Source: Lysobacter sp. Root76 (GTDB taxonomy: Bacteria > Pseudomonadota > Gammaproteobacteria > Xanthomonadales > Xanthomonadaceae). From it: DNA of 64,000 nucleotides. The notes under the pieces were generated by a model that searched no databases, was not told the origin of the DNA, and saw only the letters and a program-made list of their open reading frames with translations. Below are positions 29,714 to 39,530 of this stretch, piece after piece. The DNA lies in assembly GCF_001428685.1 (NCBI RefSeq), contig NZ_LMIK01000009.1, forward strand, positions 153,242-217,241, given 5' to 3'. Position 1 is the stretch's first letter. The number at the start of each line of letters is the position of its first letter. The position numbers and the translations under genes were made by a program.

Positions 29714-30808
29714 ATGAAATCGTCGCCGGCCCGCATCGCCGCCCTGTCCCTCGCCCTGACGCTGGCCGTGGCCGCGTGCAAGCCCGGCACCGACGCGCCG
29801 AAGGCCGCCGCCGACGGCGCCGCTCCTGCGGACGCCGCTGCTGCGGCCGGCGACAAGACCGCCGCCCTGATCACCGGTGCCGGCGCGACCTTCATCTACC
29901 CGCTGCTGTCGAAGTGGTCCGACGACTACAACAAGGCCACCGGCGCCAAGGTCAACTACCAGTCGATCGGCTCGGGCGGCGGCATCGCCCAGATCAAGGC
30001 CGGCACGGTCGATTTCGGCTCCTCCGACAAACCGCTGACGGCCGAAGAGCTCGCCGCGGCCGGCCTGGGCCAGTTCCCGTCGGCGATCGGCGGCGTGGTG
30101 CCGGTGGTCAACATCGACGGCCTCGACGCCGGCAAGCTGCGCCTGACCGGCCCGCTGCTGGCCGAGATCTTCCTGGGCAACATCAAGGTCTGGAACGATC
30201 CGGCGATCGCTGCGGTCAACCCGGGCACCGCGCTGCCGGCGACCAAGATCAACATCGTCCACCGCTCCGACGGTTCGGGCACCACCTTCAATTTCGCCAA
30301 CTACCTGTCCAAGGTCAGCCCGGCCTGGAAGACCAAGGTCGGCGAAGGCACCTCGGTGCAGTGGCCGGGCGGCGTCGGCGGCAAGGGCAACGAAGGCGTG
30401 GCCTCGTACGTGAAGCAGATCAAGGGTTCGATCGGCTACGTCGAACTGGCCTACGCACTGCAGAACAAGATGAGCTACGCGCAGCTACAGAACGCGTCCG
30501 GCAACTTCGTCCAGCCCAGCGCCGAGGCCTTCCAGGCCGCCGCCGCCAGCGCCGACTGGGCCAACGCCAAGGACTTCAACCTGGTGATCACCAACGCCAG
30601 CGGCGCCAACGCCTGGCCGATCACCGCGACCAATTTCATCCTGATGTACAAGCAGCCCAAGGACGCCAAGCGCAGCGCCGATACCCGCGCCTTCTTCAAG
30701 TGGGCGTTCGAGAACGGCCAGGCCCAGGCGAGCTCGCTGGACTACGTGCCGCTGCCGCCGGAACTGGTGAAGCAGGTCGAGGCCTATTGGGCGGCGGAGT
30801 TCAAGTGA
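29714..30808 (+). CDS. pstS: Second PstS, lipoprotein form
   Basis: A paralogue of the preceding PstS with the same core (TGAGATFIYPLLSKW, SIGSGGG, HRSDGSGTTFNF). It differs in export: MKSSPARIAALSLALTLAVAAC has a lipobox-like end (VAAC), so this copy is predicted to be lipid-anchored, with a 30-residue Ala/Asp-rich linker after Cys22. It has 364 aa. GGAG precedes the ATG; other in-frame ATGs lie 12 and 51 nt upstream. It has its own Pho-box-like site and leads into pstCAB. Confidence 0.9.
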   Translation: MKSSPARIAALSLALTLAVAACKPGTDAPKAAADGAAPADAAAAAGDKTAALITGAGATFIYPLLSKWSDDYNKATGAKVNYQSIGSGGGIAQIKAGTVDFGSSDKPLTAEELAAAGLGQFPSAIGGVVPVVNIDGLDAGKLRLTGPLLAEIFLGNIKVWNDPAIAAVNPGTALPATKINIVHRSDGSGTTFNFANYLSKVSPAWKTKVGEGTSVQWPGGVGGKGNEGVASYVKQIKGSIGYVELAYALQNKMSYAQLQNASGNFVQPSAEAFQAAAASADWANAKDFNLVITNASGANAWPITATNFILMYKQPKDAKRSADTRAFFKWAFENGQAQASSLDYVPLPPELVKQVEAYWAAEFK

Positions 30809-30809
30809 G

Positions 30810-30848
30810 CCATCGGTCCGGGCGCGCAGCGCCCGGCTTTGCCGATGG
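30810..30848 (+). terminator. Two-part hairpin between pstS and pstC
   Basis: CCATCGG pairs with CCGATGG around an inner ccgggcg/cgcccgg stem. There is no long T tract, so it may cause partial termination and keep pstS transcript in excess of pstCAB. The rest of the 200-bp gap shows no gene. Confidence 0.45.
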
Positions 30849-31008
30849 GCCATCCCGCACCCCAAGCGCCCCGCCTCGATGGAGCCCGGATGTTCGGCGC
30901 CGCCGAAATAAAGCAGAGCCCGCCTGTGCGGGAACGACGTCCGCCACCAAGACCACAACGTTCTAGCGCACCGCACGCACGCCCCGCCCTCACGGACTCC
31001 TACTCGCA

Positions 31009-31977
31009 ATGAACGCGACCGCCCTACCCACGTCCGCACCGCTAGCGCGCGACCACGCCGACGCGCGCAACGACCGTCTGTTCCGCTATGTCCTGACCGC
31101 GACCGTGATCTTCGTCCTGATCGCGCTCGCGGGTGCCGCGCTGTCGATGCTCTGGGGCGGCCGCGCCGTACTCGCCAAGGAAGGCATCGACTTCTTCATC
31201 ACCGCCGAATGGAATCCGGTCGAGGACCAGTACGGCGCGCTGGTACCGATCTACGGCACCATCGCCACCGCGATGATCGCGATGATCATCGCCGTGCCGG
31301 TCAGCTTCGGCATCGCCTTCTTCCTGACCGAAGTCGCGCCGCGCTGGGCGCGCGGCCCGATCGGCACCGCGATCGAACTGCTGGCCGGCATCCCCTCGAT
31401 CATCTACGGCATGTGGGGCCTGTTCGTGCTGGTGCCGGTGATGACCGAATACGTGACCCCCTGGCTCAACGACCACGTCGGCACCTGGCCGGTGATCGGC
31501 CGCCTGTTCCAGGGCCCGCCGCTGGGCATCGGCATGCTCACCGCCGGCATCGTGCTGGCGATCATGGTGATCCCCTTCATCTCCTCGGTGATGCGCGAAG
31601 TGTTCCTGACCGTGCCGACCCGGCTCAAGGAATCGGCCTACGCGCTGGGCTCGACCAAGTGGGAAGTGAGTTGGGACATCGTCCTGCCCTACACGCGCTC
31701 GGCGGTGATCGGCGGCGTCTTCCTCGGTCTCGGCCGCGCGCTGGGCGAGACCATGGCGGTCGCGTTCGTGATCGGCAACTCGGTCAACTTCTCGGCCTCG
31801 CTGCTGGAGCCGGGCACCACCATCGCCGCGCTGATCGCCAACGACTTCGGCGAAGCCACCGAGACCTACCGCTCGGCGCTGCTGCTGCTGGGCTTCGTGT
31901 TGTTCATCGTCACCTTCGTGGTCCTCGCCGCGGCCCGCTTCATGCTGATGCAACTCTCGCGCAAGGAGGGCAACTGA
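31009..31977 (+). CDS. pstC: Phosphate ABC transporter permease PstC
   Basis: One of the two inner-membrane permeases of the high-affinity phosphate importer. The 322-aa product has six predicted membrane segments and the EAA-type loop (RLKESAYALGSTKWEVSWDI) that contacts PstB, plus the GRALGETMAVAFVIGN segment typical of PstC. It overlaps pstA by one base (TGATG). Confidence 0.95.
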   Translation: MNATALPTSAPLARDHADARNDRLFRYVLTATVIFVLIALAGAALSMLWGGRAVLAKEGIDFFITAEWNPVEDQYGALVPIYGTIATAMIAMIIAVPVSFGIAFFLTEVAPRWARGPIGTAIELLAGIPSIIYGMWGLFVLVPVMTEYVTPWLNDHVGTWPVIGRLFQGPPLGIGMLTAGIVLAIMVIPFISSVMREVFLTVPTRLKESAYALGSTKWEVSWDIVLPYTRSAVIGGVFLGLGRALGETMAVAFVIGNSVNFSASLLEPGTTIAALIANDFGEATETYRSALLLLGFVLFIVTFVVLAAARFMLMQLSRKEGN

Positions 31978-32861
31978 TGGCCGTCGCCACCGCCAAGGAA
32001 CTGCGCACCGCCGACGGCCTGTACCGTCGACGCCGCATCGGCAACACCATCGCGGTCGCACTGGCCTGTGCCGCCGCCGCATTCGGCCTGTTCTTCCTGG
32101 GCTGGATCCTGTGGACCCTGATCGCCAAAGGCCTGGGCGGCATCAACCTGGCGCTGTTCACCCAGAACACGCCGCCGCCGATGCAGGAAGGCGGCCTGCT
32201 CAACGCCTTCTTCGGCAGCGCGGTGATGTGCGCGATCGCGATCCTGATCGGCACCCCGCTCGGCGTCGCCGCCGGCACCTGGCTGGCCGAATACGGGGTC
32301 GGCCGCAAGATCGGCACCGTGGTCCGCTTCGTCAACGACATCCTGCTGTCGGCGCCGTCGATCGTGCTCGGCCTGTTCGTCTACACCCTGGTGGTGATGC
32401 AGACCGGCGGCAACTTCTCGGCCCTGGCCGGCGCGATCTCGCTGGCCTTCATCGTGCTGCCGGTGGTGGTGCGCACCACCGACGAGATGCTGCGCCTGGT
32501 GCCCTCGCAGATGCGCGAGGCCGCACTGTCGCTGGGCGTGCCGCAGTGGAAAGTGATCGTGCAGGTGCTGTACCGCAGCGCTTCGGCCGGCATCGTCACC
32601 GGCATCCTGCTCGCCCTGGCGCGCATCTCCGGCGAAACCGCACCGCTGCTTTTCACCGCCTTCGGCAACCAGTACTGGAGCACCAACGTGCTGCAGCCCA
32701 TGGCCAGCGTCCCGGTGGTGATGAACCAGTTCGCCGGCAGCCCCTATGAATCCTGGCAGACCCTGGCCTGGGCCGGCGCTCTGGTGCTGACCTTCTTCGT
32801 CCTCGTCGTCAGCTTGATCGCGCGCACCCTGGTGCTGCGGAATCGGATTTCCAATGACTGA
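31977..32861 (+). CDS. pstA: Phosphate ABC transporter permease PstA
   Basis: The second permease, 294 aa, with six predicted membrane segments. The coupling loop [20 protein letters not shown] and the [19 protein letters not shown] segment are family hallmarks. The start ATG overlaps the pstC stop, with AAGGAGG about 8 nt before it. The frame is open further upstream inside pstC, but that part is a shadow. Confidence 0.95.
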   Translation: MAVATAKELRTADGLYRRRRIGNTIAVALACAAAAFGLFFLGWILWTLIAKGLGGINLALFTQNTPPPMQEGGLLNAFFGSAVMCAIAILIGTPLGVAAGTWLAEYGVGRKIGTVVRFVNDILLSAPSIVLGLFVYTLVVMQTGGNFSALAGAISLAFIVLPVVVRTTDEMLRLVPSQMREAALSLGVPQWKVIVQVLYRSASAGIVTGILLALARISGETAPLLFTAFGNQYWSTNVLQPMASVPVVMNQFAGSPYESWQTLAWAGALVLTFFVLVVSLIARTLVLRNRISND

Positions 32862-33711
32862 CCTGACCCTTCATACCCTCGACCGGACTCCGGCCATGAA
32901 CGACGCCCGCCTCACTCTCGCCACGCCCGAGCGGGACAGTACCGCCGCCGCCTCGGCGCCGGTCAAGCTCGCCGCACGCGGGCTGGACTTCTACTACGAC
33001 AAGTTCCACGCGCTGAAGAGCATCAACCTGGAGATTCCCGAGAAGCAGGTCACCGCGCTGATCGGCCCTTCCGGTTGCGGCAAGTCGACCCTGCTGCGCA
33101 TCTTCAACCGCATCTACGCGCTGTACCCGAAGCTGGAAGCGCGCGGCGAAGTGTTGCTGGACGGCGAGAACATACTCGACGCCAAGTACCCGATGAACCG
33201 CCTGCGCAGCAAGGTCGGCATGGTGTTCCAGAAGCCGGTGCCGTTCCCGATGACCATCTTCGAGAACGTGGCCTACGGCATCCGCCACCACGAGAAGCTG
33301 TCGAAGTCGGAAATGAACGACCGCGTCGAGCACGCCCTGCGCCAGGGCGCACTTTGGGACGAGGTCAAGGACAAGCTGGGCCAGAGCGCGCTGGGCCTGT
33401 CCGGCGGCCAGCAGCAGCGTCTGTGCATCGCCCGCGCGGTCGCCCTGCGTCCGGACGTGCTGCTGCTGGACGAGCCGACCTCGGCGCTGGACCCGATCTC
33501 GACCAGCCGCATCGAGCAGTTGGTCGAGGAGCTCAAGAAGGACTACACGATCGCGATCGTGACCCACAACATGCAGCAGGCCGCGCGCGTGTCGGACTTC
33601 ACCGCCTTCATGTACCTGGGCGATCTGATCGAGCACGCGCCGACCGAAACCATATTCTCCAAGCCGAGCAAGCAGCAGACCGAGGATTACATTACCGGGC
33701 GGTTTGGGTGA
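32854..33711 (+). CDS. pstB: Phosphate ABC transporter ATPase PstB
   Basis: The ATPase that powers PstCA. Walker A is GPSGCGKST, the signature is LSGGQQQRL, and Walker B is [12 protein letters not shown], with [14 protein letters not shown] as the H-loop region. The 285-aa form starts at the ATG overlapping the end of pstA by 8 nt. A start at Met15 (32896) would give 271 aa, nearer the usual length. Neither has a strong ribosome site. Confidence 0.95.
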   Translation: MTDLTLHTLDRTPAMNDARLTLATPERDSTAAASAPVKLAARGLDFYYDKFHALKSINLEIPEKQVTALIGPSGCGKSTLLRIFNRIYALYPKLEARGEVLLDGENILDAKYPMNRLRSKVGMVFQKPVPFPMTIFENVAYGIRHHEKLSKSEMNDRVEHALRQGALWDEVKDKLGQSALGLSGGQQQRLCIARAVALRPDVLLLDEPTSALDPISTSRIEQLVEELKKDYTIAIVTHNMQQAARVSDFTAFMYLGDLIEHAPTETIFSKPSKQQTEDYITGRFG

Positions 33712-33862
33712 GGGACCGCGCTTAGCCGATGCCCTATCGGCATCGGCTGCGGTACCGAACGCCCGGCCAGGATGGCCGGGCCGGACCATCCGGAGACCGA
33801 GTGTCTCGCCATGGATGGCAATGCAGTACAAACCAGAATTGGAACGAAATTCGGACACTCCC

Positions 33863-34573
33863 ATGAGCACCCATATGCACGACCATATCGTCAAGAGCTA
33901 CGACGACGAGCAGCGCCGCCTGCTCGACGAAACCCTGCGCATGGGCGAGATGGCCGCGTCCCAGCTCGAAGCCGCGCTCGACGTGGTCGAACGCCGCGAC
34001 GACAAGGCCGCCGAGCGCATCATCGCCAACGACGAGGCGATCGACACGCTGGAGCAGGAAATCAGCCACGACGTGATGAAGCTCGCCCTGCGCGGGCCGA
34101 TGGCGCGCGACCTGCGCGAGATCCTGGCCGCGATCCGCATCGCCGCCGACATCGAACGCGTCGGCGACTACGCCGCCAATGTCGCCAAGCGCTCGACCGC
34201 GCTCAATCTGTCGCCGCCGCTGCCGCACATCGCCGGCCTGCACGCGCTGGGCACGCTCGCGGTCAAGCAGCTGCGCGACGTGCTCGCCGCCTATCGCGAG
34301 AACGACATCGAACTGGCCCAGCGCGTGCGCGCACGCGACGCAGAGATCGACACCGCCTACACCGGCCTGTTCCGCGAGCTGCTCACCTACATGATGGAGG
34401 ACGCGCGCAGCATCACCCCCTGCACGCATCTGCTGTTCATGGCCAAGAACATCGAACGCATCGGCGACCACGCCACCAACATCGCCGAAAACGTCTGGTT
34501 CCTGGTCAAGGGCGAGGAACTGCTGCCGCCGCGCGAGAAGCGCGACGACACCAACACCACCGGCGTCGTCTGA
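33863..34573 (+). CDS. phoU: Phosphate signalling protein PhoU
   Basis: PhoU links the Pst transporter to the PhoR kinase and represses the Pho regulon when phosphate is plentiful. The 236-aa product is all-helical with two PhoU repeats; the metal-binding motifs are ERVGDYAANVAKR and ERIGDHATNIAEN. MSTHMHDHIVKSYDDE matches the family N-terminus; the frame is open upstream. It is the last gene of the Pst cluster. phoB and phoR are not in the window. Confidence 0.94.
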   Translation: MSTHMHDHIVKSYDDEQRRLLDETLRMGEMAASQLEAALDVVERRDDKAAERIIANDEAIDTLEQEISHDVMKLALRGPMARDLREILAAIRIAADIERVGDYAANVAKRSTALNLSPPLPHIAGLHALGTLAVKQLRDVLAAYRENDIELAQRVRARDAEIDTAYTGLFRELLTYMMEDARSITPCTHLLFMAKNIERIGDHATNIAENVWFLVKGEELLPPREKRDDTNTTGVV

Positions 34574-34584
34574 TACGAAGCCGT

Positions 34585-34612
34585 GCCCGGCTCCGCGATC
34601 GCGGGGCCGGGC
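34585..34612 (+). terminator. Hairpin after phoU
   Basis: A 12-bp stem (gcccggctccgc / gcggggccgggc, one G-T pair) with a GATC loop lies 12 nt after the phoU stop. It has no T tract. The gap from here to 34820 holds no gene. Confidence 0.45.
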
Positions 34613-34820
34613 TGCGGGCGCCTCCCGGGCGCCGATCCGTCTCGCTGCAGCGCAGCAAAACTGCAAACGTTTCCAGCACTCGCTAACTGAACGCACGCCC
34701 AACAAAACCGATCCGGCTGCCTCCGCCGCGAACCGTTTGCCGTAACCCCTAACTCTTGGTACATGTTCGCAGCGCCCCGCTGCGGTTTATGTAGCAAGGA
34801 TTCGGAGGGATACGAAGGGC

Positions 34821-35336
34821 ATGAGCGTGACGTCGGCCTATGGCGATTTGGAAGCGGCCCGTGCGGGCGACCGCGGCGCGCTCGAACGCGTGCTGGTGCG
34901 CTCGCGCCAGGACCTGCGCCGTTACGCCGAATTCCACTGCGTCATCAACGACGTCGAGGATGCGGTCCAGGAAACCCTGATTGCGGTCTCGCGCAAGCTG
35001 TGCGACCTGCGCTCGCTGGAGTGCTTCGCCTCCTGGACCTTCCGCATCGTCAAGCGCGAGTGCAACCGCCTCAAACGCTGCATGCGCCTGCTCACCGGCG
35101 AGGCGATCACCGAGGACATCCTGGCGGTGGCGCTGCCCGAGCCCTGCCAGTGGCGCCACGATGTCGCCGCCGCGCTCGAATCCCTGCCCGCGCACTATCG
35201 CGAGGTCGTGCTGCTGCGCGATCTGCAGGGCCTGACCATCGCCGAAATGGCCGAACGCCTGTCGCTCACGCGCGAAGCGGTCAAGGCGCGCCTGCACCGC
35301 GCGCGCATGCTGGCGCGCGAATATCTGGATCCATGA
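34821..35336 (+). CDS. ECF sigma factor upstream of the bufferin operon
   Basis: A 171-aa sigma-70 family regulator. Region 2 is visible as [16 protein letters not shown] with [14 protein letters not shown], and region 4 as [20 protein letters not shown] with [20 protein letters not shown]. No anti-sigma gene is adjacent. It lies 107 nt before the RiPP precursor, in the same direction, so it probably controls that operon, perhaps in response to copper or redox stress. The signal is not deducible from the sequence. Confidence 0.88.
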   Translation: MSVTSAYGDLEAARAGDRGALERVLVRSRQDLRRYAEFHCVINDVEDAVQETLIAVSRKLCDLRSLECFASWTFRIVKRECNRLKRCMRLLTGEAITEDILAVALPEPCQWRHDVAAALESLPAHYREVVLLRDLQGLTIAEMAERLSLTREAVKARLHRARMLAREYLDP

Positions 35337-35442
35337 ACAGTTTTCGAACAAGGAACCGGGCACACTGCGCCCGCTTCCGCCCTGTGTTTTTCACCGGCGG
35401 GTCGATCCCGTCATCATCGCCAACGTAATGGAGAGCAAGCGC

Positions 35443-35880
35443 ATGTCCAAGCAGATCAAGAAACCCGTCGCCCTCGCGCTCGGCGCCGCCCTGGTCGGCG
35501 GTTTGACCCTGTCCACCTCCGCCTTCGCCATGAGCGACCTCGCCCAGGGTTACCTGCTCGGCGCCCAGCAGGCGCAGACGGCCGATAAGGCCGCCGATGC
35601 CAAGGCCACCGACGCCAAGGCCGCTGAAGGCAGCTGTGGCGCCGACAAGAAACATGCCGAAGGCAGCTGCGGCGCCGACAAGAAGCATGCCGAAGGCAGC
35701 TGCGGCGCCGACAAGGACAAGAAGGCCGCAGAAGGCAAGTGCGGCGAAGGCAAGTGCGGTGCCGACAAGAAGAAGACCGGCGAAGGCAAGTGCGGCGCCG
35801 ACAAGGACAAGAAGGCTGCCGAGGGCAAGAAGGCCGCCGAAGGCAAGTGCGGCGAAGGCAAGTGCGGTGGCTCGGTCTGA
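35443..35880 (+). CDS. Bufferin/HvfA-type RiPP precursor with EGxCG repeats
   Basis: The 145-aa precursor has a Sec signal peptide (to about residue 29, TSAFA), the family segment [11 protein letters not shown], and then a Lys/Ala/Gly/Cys-rich core. The core holds eight Cys, each in an EGxCG motif: three EGSCG followed by five EGKCG, with ADKKHA or ADKDKKAA spacers. In the HvfA/BufA family such Cys are converted by a DUF692 enzyme to thiooxazole/oxazolone-thioamide-type groups that chelate Cu(I). The start Met6 of the open frame is chosen because GGAGAG lies before it. The DUF692 gene follows after 7 nt. Confidence 0.88.
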   Translation: MSKQIKKPVALALGAALVGGLTLSTSAFAMSDLAQGYLLGAQQAQTADKAADAKATDAKAAEGSCGADKKHAEGSCGADKKHAEGSCGADKDKKAAEGKCGEGKCGADKKKTGEGKCGADKDKKAAEGKKAAEGKCGEGKCGGSV

Positions 35881-35887
35881 TCCACGC

Positions 35888-36745
35888 ATGGAAGGCGTGC
35901 GTCCGCTGAACGCGGACGCCGTCGGCCTCGGTTTGCGGCGGGCCCTGCTGGGCCCGCTGCGATCGGCCGCGCCCACCGATTTCGACTTCCTCGAGCTCGC
36001 GCCGGAGAACTGGATCGGGGTCGGCGGCCGCTACGGCGACGCCCTGGGCGAACTCGCCGCGCGCCATCCGCTGGTCTGCCACGGCCTGTCGCTGTCGCTG
36101 GGCGGCACCGAGCCCCTGGACGAAACCTTCCTGATCCGGGTCCGCCGCTTCCTCGACCAGCACCACGTGCGCCTGTACAGCGAACACCTGAGCTACTGCA
36201 GCGACGACGGCCACCTCTACGACCTGCTGCCGATTCCGTTCACCGAGGAAGCCGTGCACCACGTCGCCGCGCGCATCCGCCAGACCCAGGACATCGTCGG
36301 CCGCCGCATCGCGGTCGAGAACACCTCGACCTACGCCACGCCGCATCAGGAAATGAGCGAGATCGACTTCACCCAGGCCGTACTGGCCGAAGCCGACTGC
36401 GACCTGTTGCTCGACGTCAACAACGTCTACGTCAATTCGATCAACCACCGCTACGACGCGAGCGCGTTCCTGGCCGCGCTGCCGGGCGAACGCATCGCCT
36501 ACATCCACGTCGCCGGCCATTACGAAGAAGCCGACGACCTCAAGATCGACACCCACGGCGCCCCGGTCAAGGACGCGGTGTGGTCGCTGCTGGGCGAGGC
36601 CTACCGGCGCTTCGGCGCGCGCCCGACCCTGCTCGAACGCGACTTCAATTTCCCGCCCTACGCCGAGCTGGTGGCCGAACTCGACACCGTGCGCGCCGTC
36701 TTGCGCGAACACGCGCCCGCCGCCGCGCGCCAGGCCCATGGCTGA
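35888..36745 (+). CDS. MNIO-family (DUF692) RiPP maturase, HvfB/BufB type
   Basis: Predicted multinuclear non-haem iron enzyme that modifies Cys of the upstream precursor. The 285-aa TIM-barrel protein shows the family ligand motifs in order: [58 protein letters not shown] and LLERDFNFP. The length fits the family. No strong ribosome site precedes it, and it sits 7 nt after the precursor stop, so coupling is likely. It overlaps the partner gene by 8 nt. Confidence 0.92.
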   Translation: MEGVRPLNADAVGLGLRRALLGPLRSAAPTDFDFLELAPENWIGVGGRYGDALGELAARHPLVCHGLSLSLGGTEPLDETFLIRVRRFLDQHHVRLYSEHLSYCSDDGHLYDLLPIPFTEEAVHHVAARIRQTQDIVGRRIAVENTSTYATPHQEMSEIDFTQAVLAEADCDLLLDVNNVYVNSINHRYDASAFLAALPGERIAYIHVAGHYEEADDLKIDTHGAPVKDAVWSLLGEAYRRFGARPTLLERDFNFPPYAELVAELDTVRAVLREHAPAAARQAHG

Positions 36746-37520
36746 GCCGCGCGCCGACGCGCCCGCGCGATTGCGCGCGCAGCAGTTCGAACTGACCCGG
36801 CACCTGCGCGACCCGCATGCCAGCCCCGCCCCGGCCGGTATCGAAGAGCGGCGCCTGGCGGTCTATCGCGACCTGCTGTTCAACAACATCGAAGGCCTGC
36901 TGGCCGGCAACTTCCCGGTCGTCAGCGAACTGCTGGGCGAACAACGCTGGACTGCGCTGGTGCGCGACTTCTACCGCGAGCACCGCTGCCGCACGCCGCT
37001 GTTTCCCGAGCTCGCGCGCGAGTTCCTGCGCTACCTCGAAGACCGCGACGAACTCGAGCCGGCGTTCCTGCTCGAACTGGCGCACTACGAATGGGTCGAG
37101 CTGGCCCTGCAGCTGTCCGATGCCGCGCTCGATCCGGCCGAGTTCGACGCCGATGCCGACCTGCTCGACGGCGTGCCGGTGCTGTCGCCGCTGGCCTGGC
37201 CCCTGGCCTACGTCTGGCCGGTGCATCGGATCGGCGCGCAGTTCCAGCCGGAGGCCCCGCCGCCGCAACCGACCCTGCTGCTGTTGCGGCGCGAGGCCGA
37301 CGGCGAGGTCCGTTTCTCCGAACTCAGTCCGCTCGCCTATCGCCTGGTCGAACGCCTGGGCGAGTCGCCCGAACTCAGCGGCCGCGAGCAGTTGCAGGCG
37401 CTGGCCGCCGAGGCCGGCAGCGACGACCTGGCCAGTTTCGTCGTCCAGGGCCGCGCCCTGCTCGAACAGATGCGCAGCAACGGCGTCGTGCCAGGCGCGC
37501 GCGCCGACCGTTCCGTCTGA
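36738..37520 (+). CDS. DUF2063 partner protein of the MNIO maturase, HvfC/BufC type
   Basis: The 260-aa product has the DUF2063 N-terminal helical domain ([20 protein letters not shown], about residues 38-57, then [14 protein letters not shown]) and an alpha/beta C-terminal part ([11 protein letters not shown]). In MNIO systems such partners bind the leader or core of the precursor and the maturase. Its gene overlaps the maturase gene by 8 nt, completing an ABC operon. No DoxX-type fourth gene is present. Confidence 0.88.
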   Translation: MAEPRADAPARLRAQQFELTRHLRDPHASPAPAGIEERRLAVYRDLLFNNIEGLLAGNFPVVSELLGEQRWTALVRDFYREHRCRTPLFPELAREFLRYLEDRDELEPAFLLELAHYEWVELALQLSDAALDPAEFDADADLLDGVPVLSPLAWPLAYVWPVHRIGAQFQPEAPPPQPTLLLLRREADGEVRFSELSPLAYRLVERLGESPELSGREQLQALAAEAGSDDLASFVVQGRALLEQMRSNGVVPGARADRSV

Positions 37521-37696
37521 TCGCGGCCCTGCTTGGGTGGCGCCGGCGCTAGCGGCGCGTTTCCTGCCGTGCCGGCGCGCCGCATGGCCGTCCCGAAGAC
37601 CGCAGACCCCGGAGCCCGCAGCGCTGGCTGCGCCTCGGCGAGGCCGCATACGGCCCTGCAGACGGGTCTGCCATCGCCGTCTGCTAGGCTTTCCGC

Positions 37697-38344
37697 ATGA
37701 TCGATGCCGGCACCGCCCCCAAACCCGCCACCGCCCCGCCCCGTCTGAACACCCGTTTCCGCGGCTTTCTGCCGGTCGTGGTCGATGTCGAAACCGGTGG
37801 TTTCGATTGGAACCGCCACGCTCTGCTCGAGATCGCCGTGGTTCCGCTGGAGCTCGACGAAAACGGCCTGCTGATTCCCGGCGTCACGGCCAGCGCGCAC
37901 GTGGTGCCCGCGCTCGGCCTGGAGATCGATCCCAAGTCGCTGGAAGTGACCGGTATCGACATCGACCATCCGTTCCGCGACGCCAAGCCCGAGCGGATCG
38001 CGCTGGAAAACGTGTTCGCGCCGGTGCGCGAGGCGGTCAAGCGCCACGGCTGCCAGCGCGCGATCCTGGTCGGCCACAACGCCCACTTCGATCTCAACTT
38101 CCTCAACGCCGCGGTCGCGCGCAGCGGCCACAAGCGCAACCCCTTCCATCCCTTCAGCGTGTTCGACACCGTGACCCTGGGCGGCCTGGCGTATGGCCAG
38201 ACCGTGCTCGCGCGCGCGGTGCAGGCCGCGGGCTTCGAATGGAACGCCGAAGAGGCGCACTCGGCCGTCTACGACGCCGAGCGCACCGCGCAATTGTTCT
38301 GCAAGGTCGTCAACGCCTGGCCCTTGCCGCTGCCCGGCGCCTGA
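37697..38344 (+). CDS. rnt: Ribonuclease T
   Basis: This DEDDh 3'-5' exoribonuclease trims the CCA end of tRNA and matures other stable RNA. The 215-aa product shows the acidic motifs [20 protein letters not shown], and the final [11 protein letters not shown] with the catalytic His and Asp. It lies 176 nt after the bufferin operon and is probably separately transcribed. Confidence 0.93.
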   Translation: MIDAGTAPKPATAPPRLNTRFRGFLPVVVDVETGGFDWNRHALLEIAVVPLELDENGLLIPGVTASAHVVPALGLEIDPKSLEVTGIDIDHPFRDAKPERIALENVFAPVREAVKRHGCQRAILVGHNAHFDLNFLNAAVARSGHKRNPFHPFSVFDTVTLGGLAYGQTVLARAVQAAGFEWNAEEAHSAVYDAERTAQLFCKVVNAWPLPLPGA

Positions 38345-38386
38345 GTCCCGCGACCGGCCCACCCTGACGCAAGGAACGCGCAGCGC

Positions 38387-38929
38387 ATGCAAACGATTTT
38401 TACCGCCCTGATCGCACTCGCGCTCGCATTGCCGGGCGCGGCCTGCGCGCAAGCGGGCTGGATCGACCGCGAAGGCAATCGACTGCCGCAGACCGAGTCG
38501 ATGCGCACGGTCCAGGAGTTCAGCGGCCGCCTGCTGATCACAGCCGACGGCGACTGGCAGGAAAAGTGGGACACCCCGGCAGAGCACACGCCGACCTTCA
38601 CCGCCGCCGAGGAAGTCAGCAGCGGCGGCACCCTGACCATGCTCACCTTCCTGGCCAATCCCAAGGTCGGCGCCGACGGCATGACCGATGTCGCCTGCGA
38701 CTTCCTCATGCTGCGCCCCGACGGCACCGCGAGCACCGGCGCCAAGGATCTGCCCTGTTTCAAGGTCAAGCTGGAAGGCAGTCCGGCCCACACCTACCTG
38801 ACGACGACGAACCTGCAGTTCGTCGCCGAACCCGGCGACCCGCCGGGCCGCTGGACCCTGCGGGTCACGCTGAAGGACCGACTGCGCGGCGTCGAAGTGC
38901 CGCTGAGCGCGAGCTTCGTCCTCAAGTAA
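38387..38929 (+). CDS. Secreted protein of unknown function
   Basis: I do not recognise this 180-aa product. It has a Sec signal peptide (MQTIFTALIALALALPGAAC then AQA), so it is probably periplasmic; the Cys at 20 sits near a lipobox-like position, but AQA cleavage after it fits better. The rest is predominantly beta (TADGDWQEKW, GTLTMLTFLANP, RWTLRVTLKD), with two Cys (VACDF, LPCFK) that could pair. AAGGA lies before the start. Confidence 0.6.
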   Translation: MQTIFTALIALALALPGAACAQAGWIDREGNRLPQTESMRTVQEFSGRLLITADGDWQEKWDTPAEHTPTFTAAEEVSSGGTLTMLTFLANPKVGADGMTDVACDFLMLRPDGTASTGAKDLPCFKVKLEGSPAHTYLTTTNLQFVAEPGDPPGRWTLRVTLKDRLRGVEVPLSASFVLK

Positions 38930-38992
38930 GCGATCGCTTCGCAAGCACGAGCCGGATCGCGATGCGAACCGGCCCTGCCGCTCGCTCTGGGC

Positions 38993-39454
38993 TCAAGCCC
39001 AATCGCCCACCGGCTGCCGCACCGCGACGTTGAGGCGGTTCCAGACGTTGATGTTGGCGATCGCCAACACCAGCGCGGCCAGCGCGGGCTCGTCGTAGTG
39101 ACGCTGCGCCTCTTCCCAGACCTTGTCCGATACCGCATCGGAACGGTCGCAGATGCGCGTCACCGATTCGGCCAAGGCCAACGCCGCGCGTTCGGCTTCG
39201 TTGAAGTACGGCGTCTCGCGCCAGGCCGCGACCGCGAACAGGCGCTCATCGCTTTCGCCGTCCTTCTTGGCCTTGCGCGAATGCATGTCGACGCAGGCGC
39301 TGCAGCCGTTGATCTGGCTGGCGCGCAACTCGACCAGATCGAAGGTCGTGCTCGGCACTCCGTTCTGCTCGGTCGATTTCTTCAGCGCCCACAAGGCCTT
39401 CATGGCATCGGGCAGGAGCACGGCGGGATTGTTCATACGGGCATGGATTTGCAT
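38993..39454 (-). CDS. AhpD-like carboxymuconolactone decarboxylase family protein
   Basis: The 153-aa product has the AhpD active-site pattern CSACVDMHSRKAKKDGE (about residues 51-67): a redox CxxC followed by the conserved His. Such proteins act as peroxidases or disulfide reductases. AAGGAG precedes the ATG. It is divergent from a SigJ/ECF41-type sigma factor; this pairing (COE gene plus ECF41) is characteristic, and the gene is the predicted target of that sigma factor. Confidence 0.9.
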   Translation of the reverse strand: MQIHARMNNPAVLLPDAMKALWALKKSTEQNGVPSTTFDLVELRASQINGCSACVDMHSRKAKKDGESDERLFAVAAWRETPYFNEAERAALALAESVTRICDRSDAVSDKVWEEAQRHYDEPALAALVLAIANINVWNRLNVAVRQPVGDWA

Positions 39455-39468
39455 GGCAGGTTTCTCCT

Positions 39469-39495
39469 TGTCACATTGAGGGATGCAGGTGCGTC
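39469..39495 (+). promoter_or_regulatory. ECF41-type promoter toward the sigma gene
   Basis: TGTCACA-N16-CGTC matches the published ECF41 promoter signature exactly. It lies 35 nt before the sigma gene, indicating autoregulation. Confidence 0.7.
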
Positions 39496-39503
39496 ATAGA
39501 GAT

Positions 39504-39530
39504 GACGCGCCACGAATCGGAAACGTGACA
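39504..39530 (-). promoter_or_regulatory. ECF41-type promoter toward the AhpD-like gene
   Basis: On the minus strand, TGTCACG-N16-CGTC matches the ECF41 signature with one change. The -10 elements of this and the opposing promoter are only 8 bp apart, so the two promoters overlap. Confidence 0.7.

Noticed and set aside
35352-35400. GGAACC-type ECF -35 element before the bufferin precursor
   Set aside because: GGAACC at 35352-35357 fits an ECF -35, but no convincing -10 at 16-17 bp and no matching element before the sigma gene were found.
35628-35870. Regularly spaced repeats in the precursor gene as a possible CRISPR or minisatellite
   Set aside because: The repeats are codons for EGxCG units in an intact reading frame with a signal peptide; spacers are not unique sequence.
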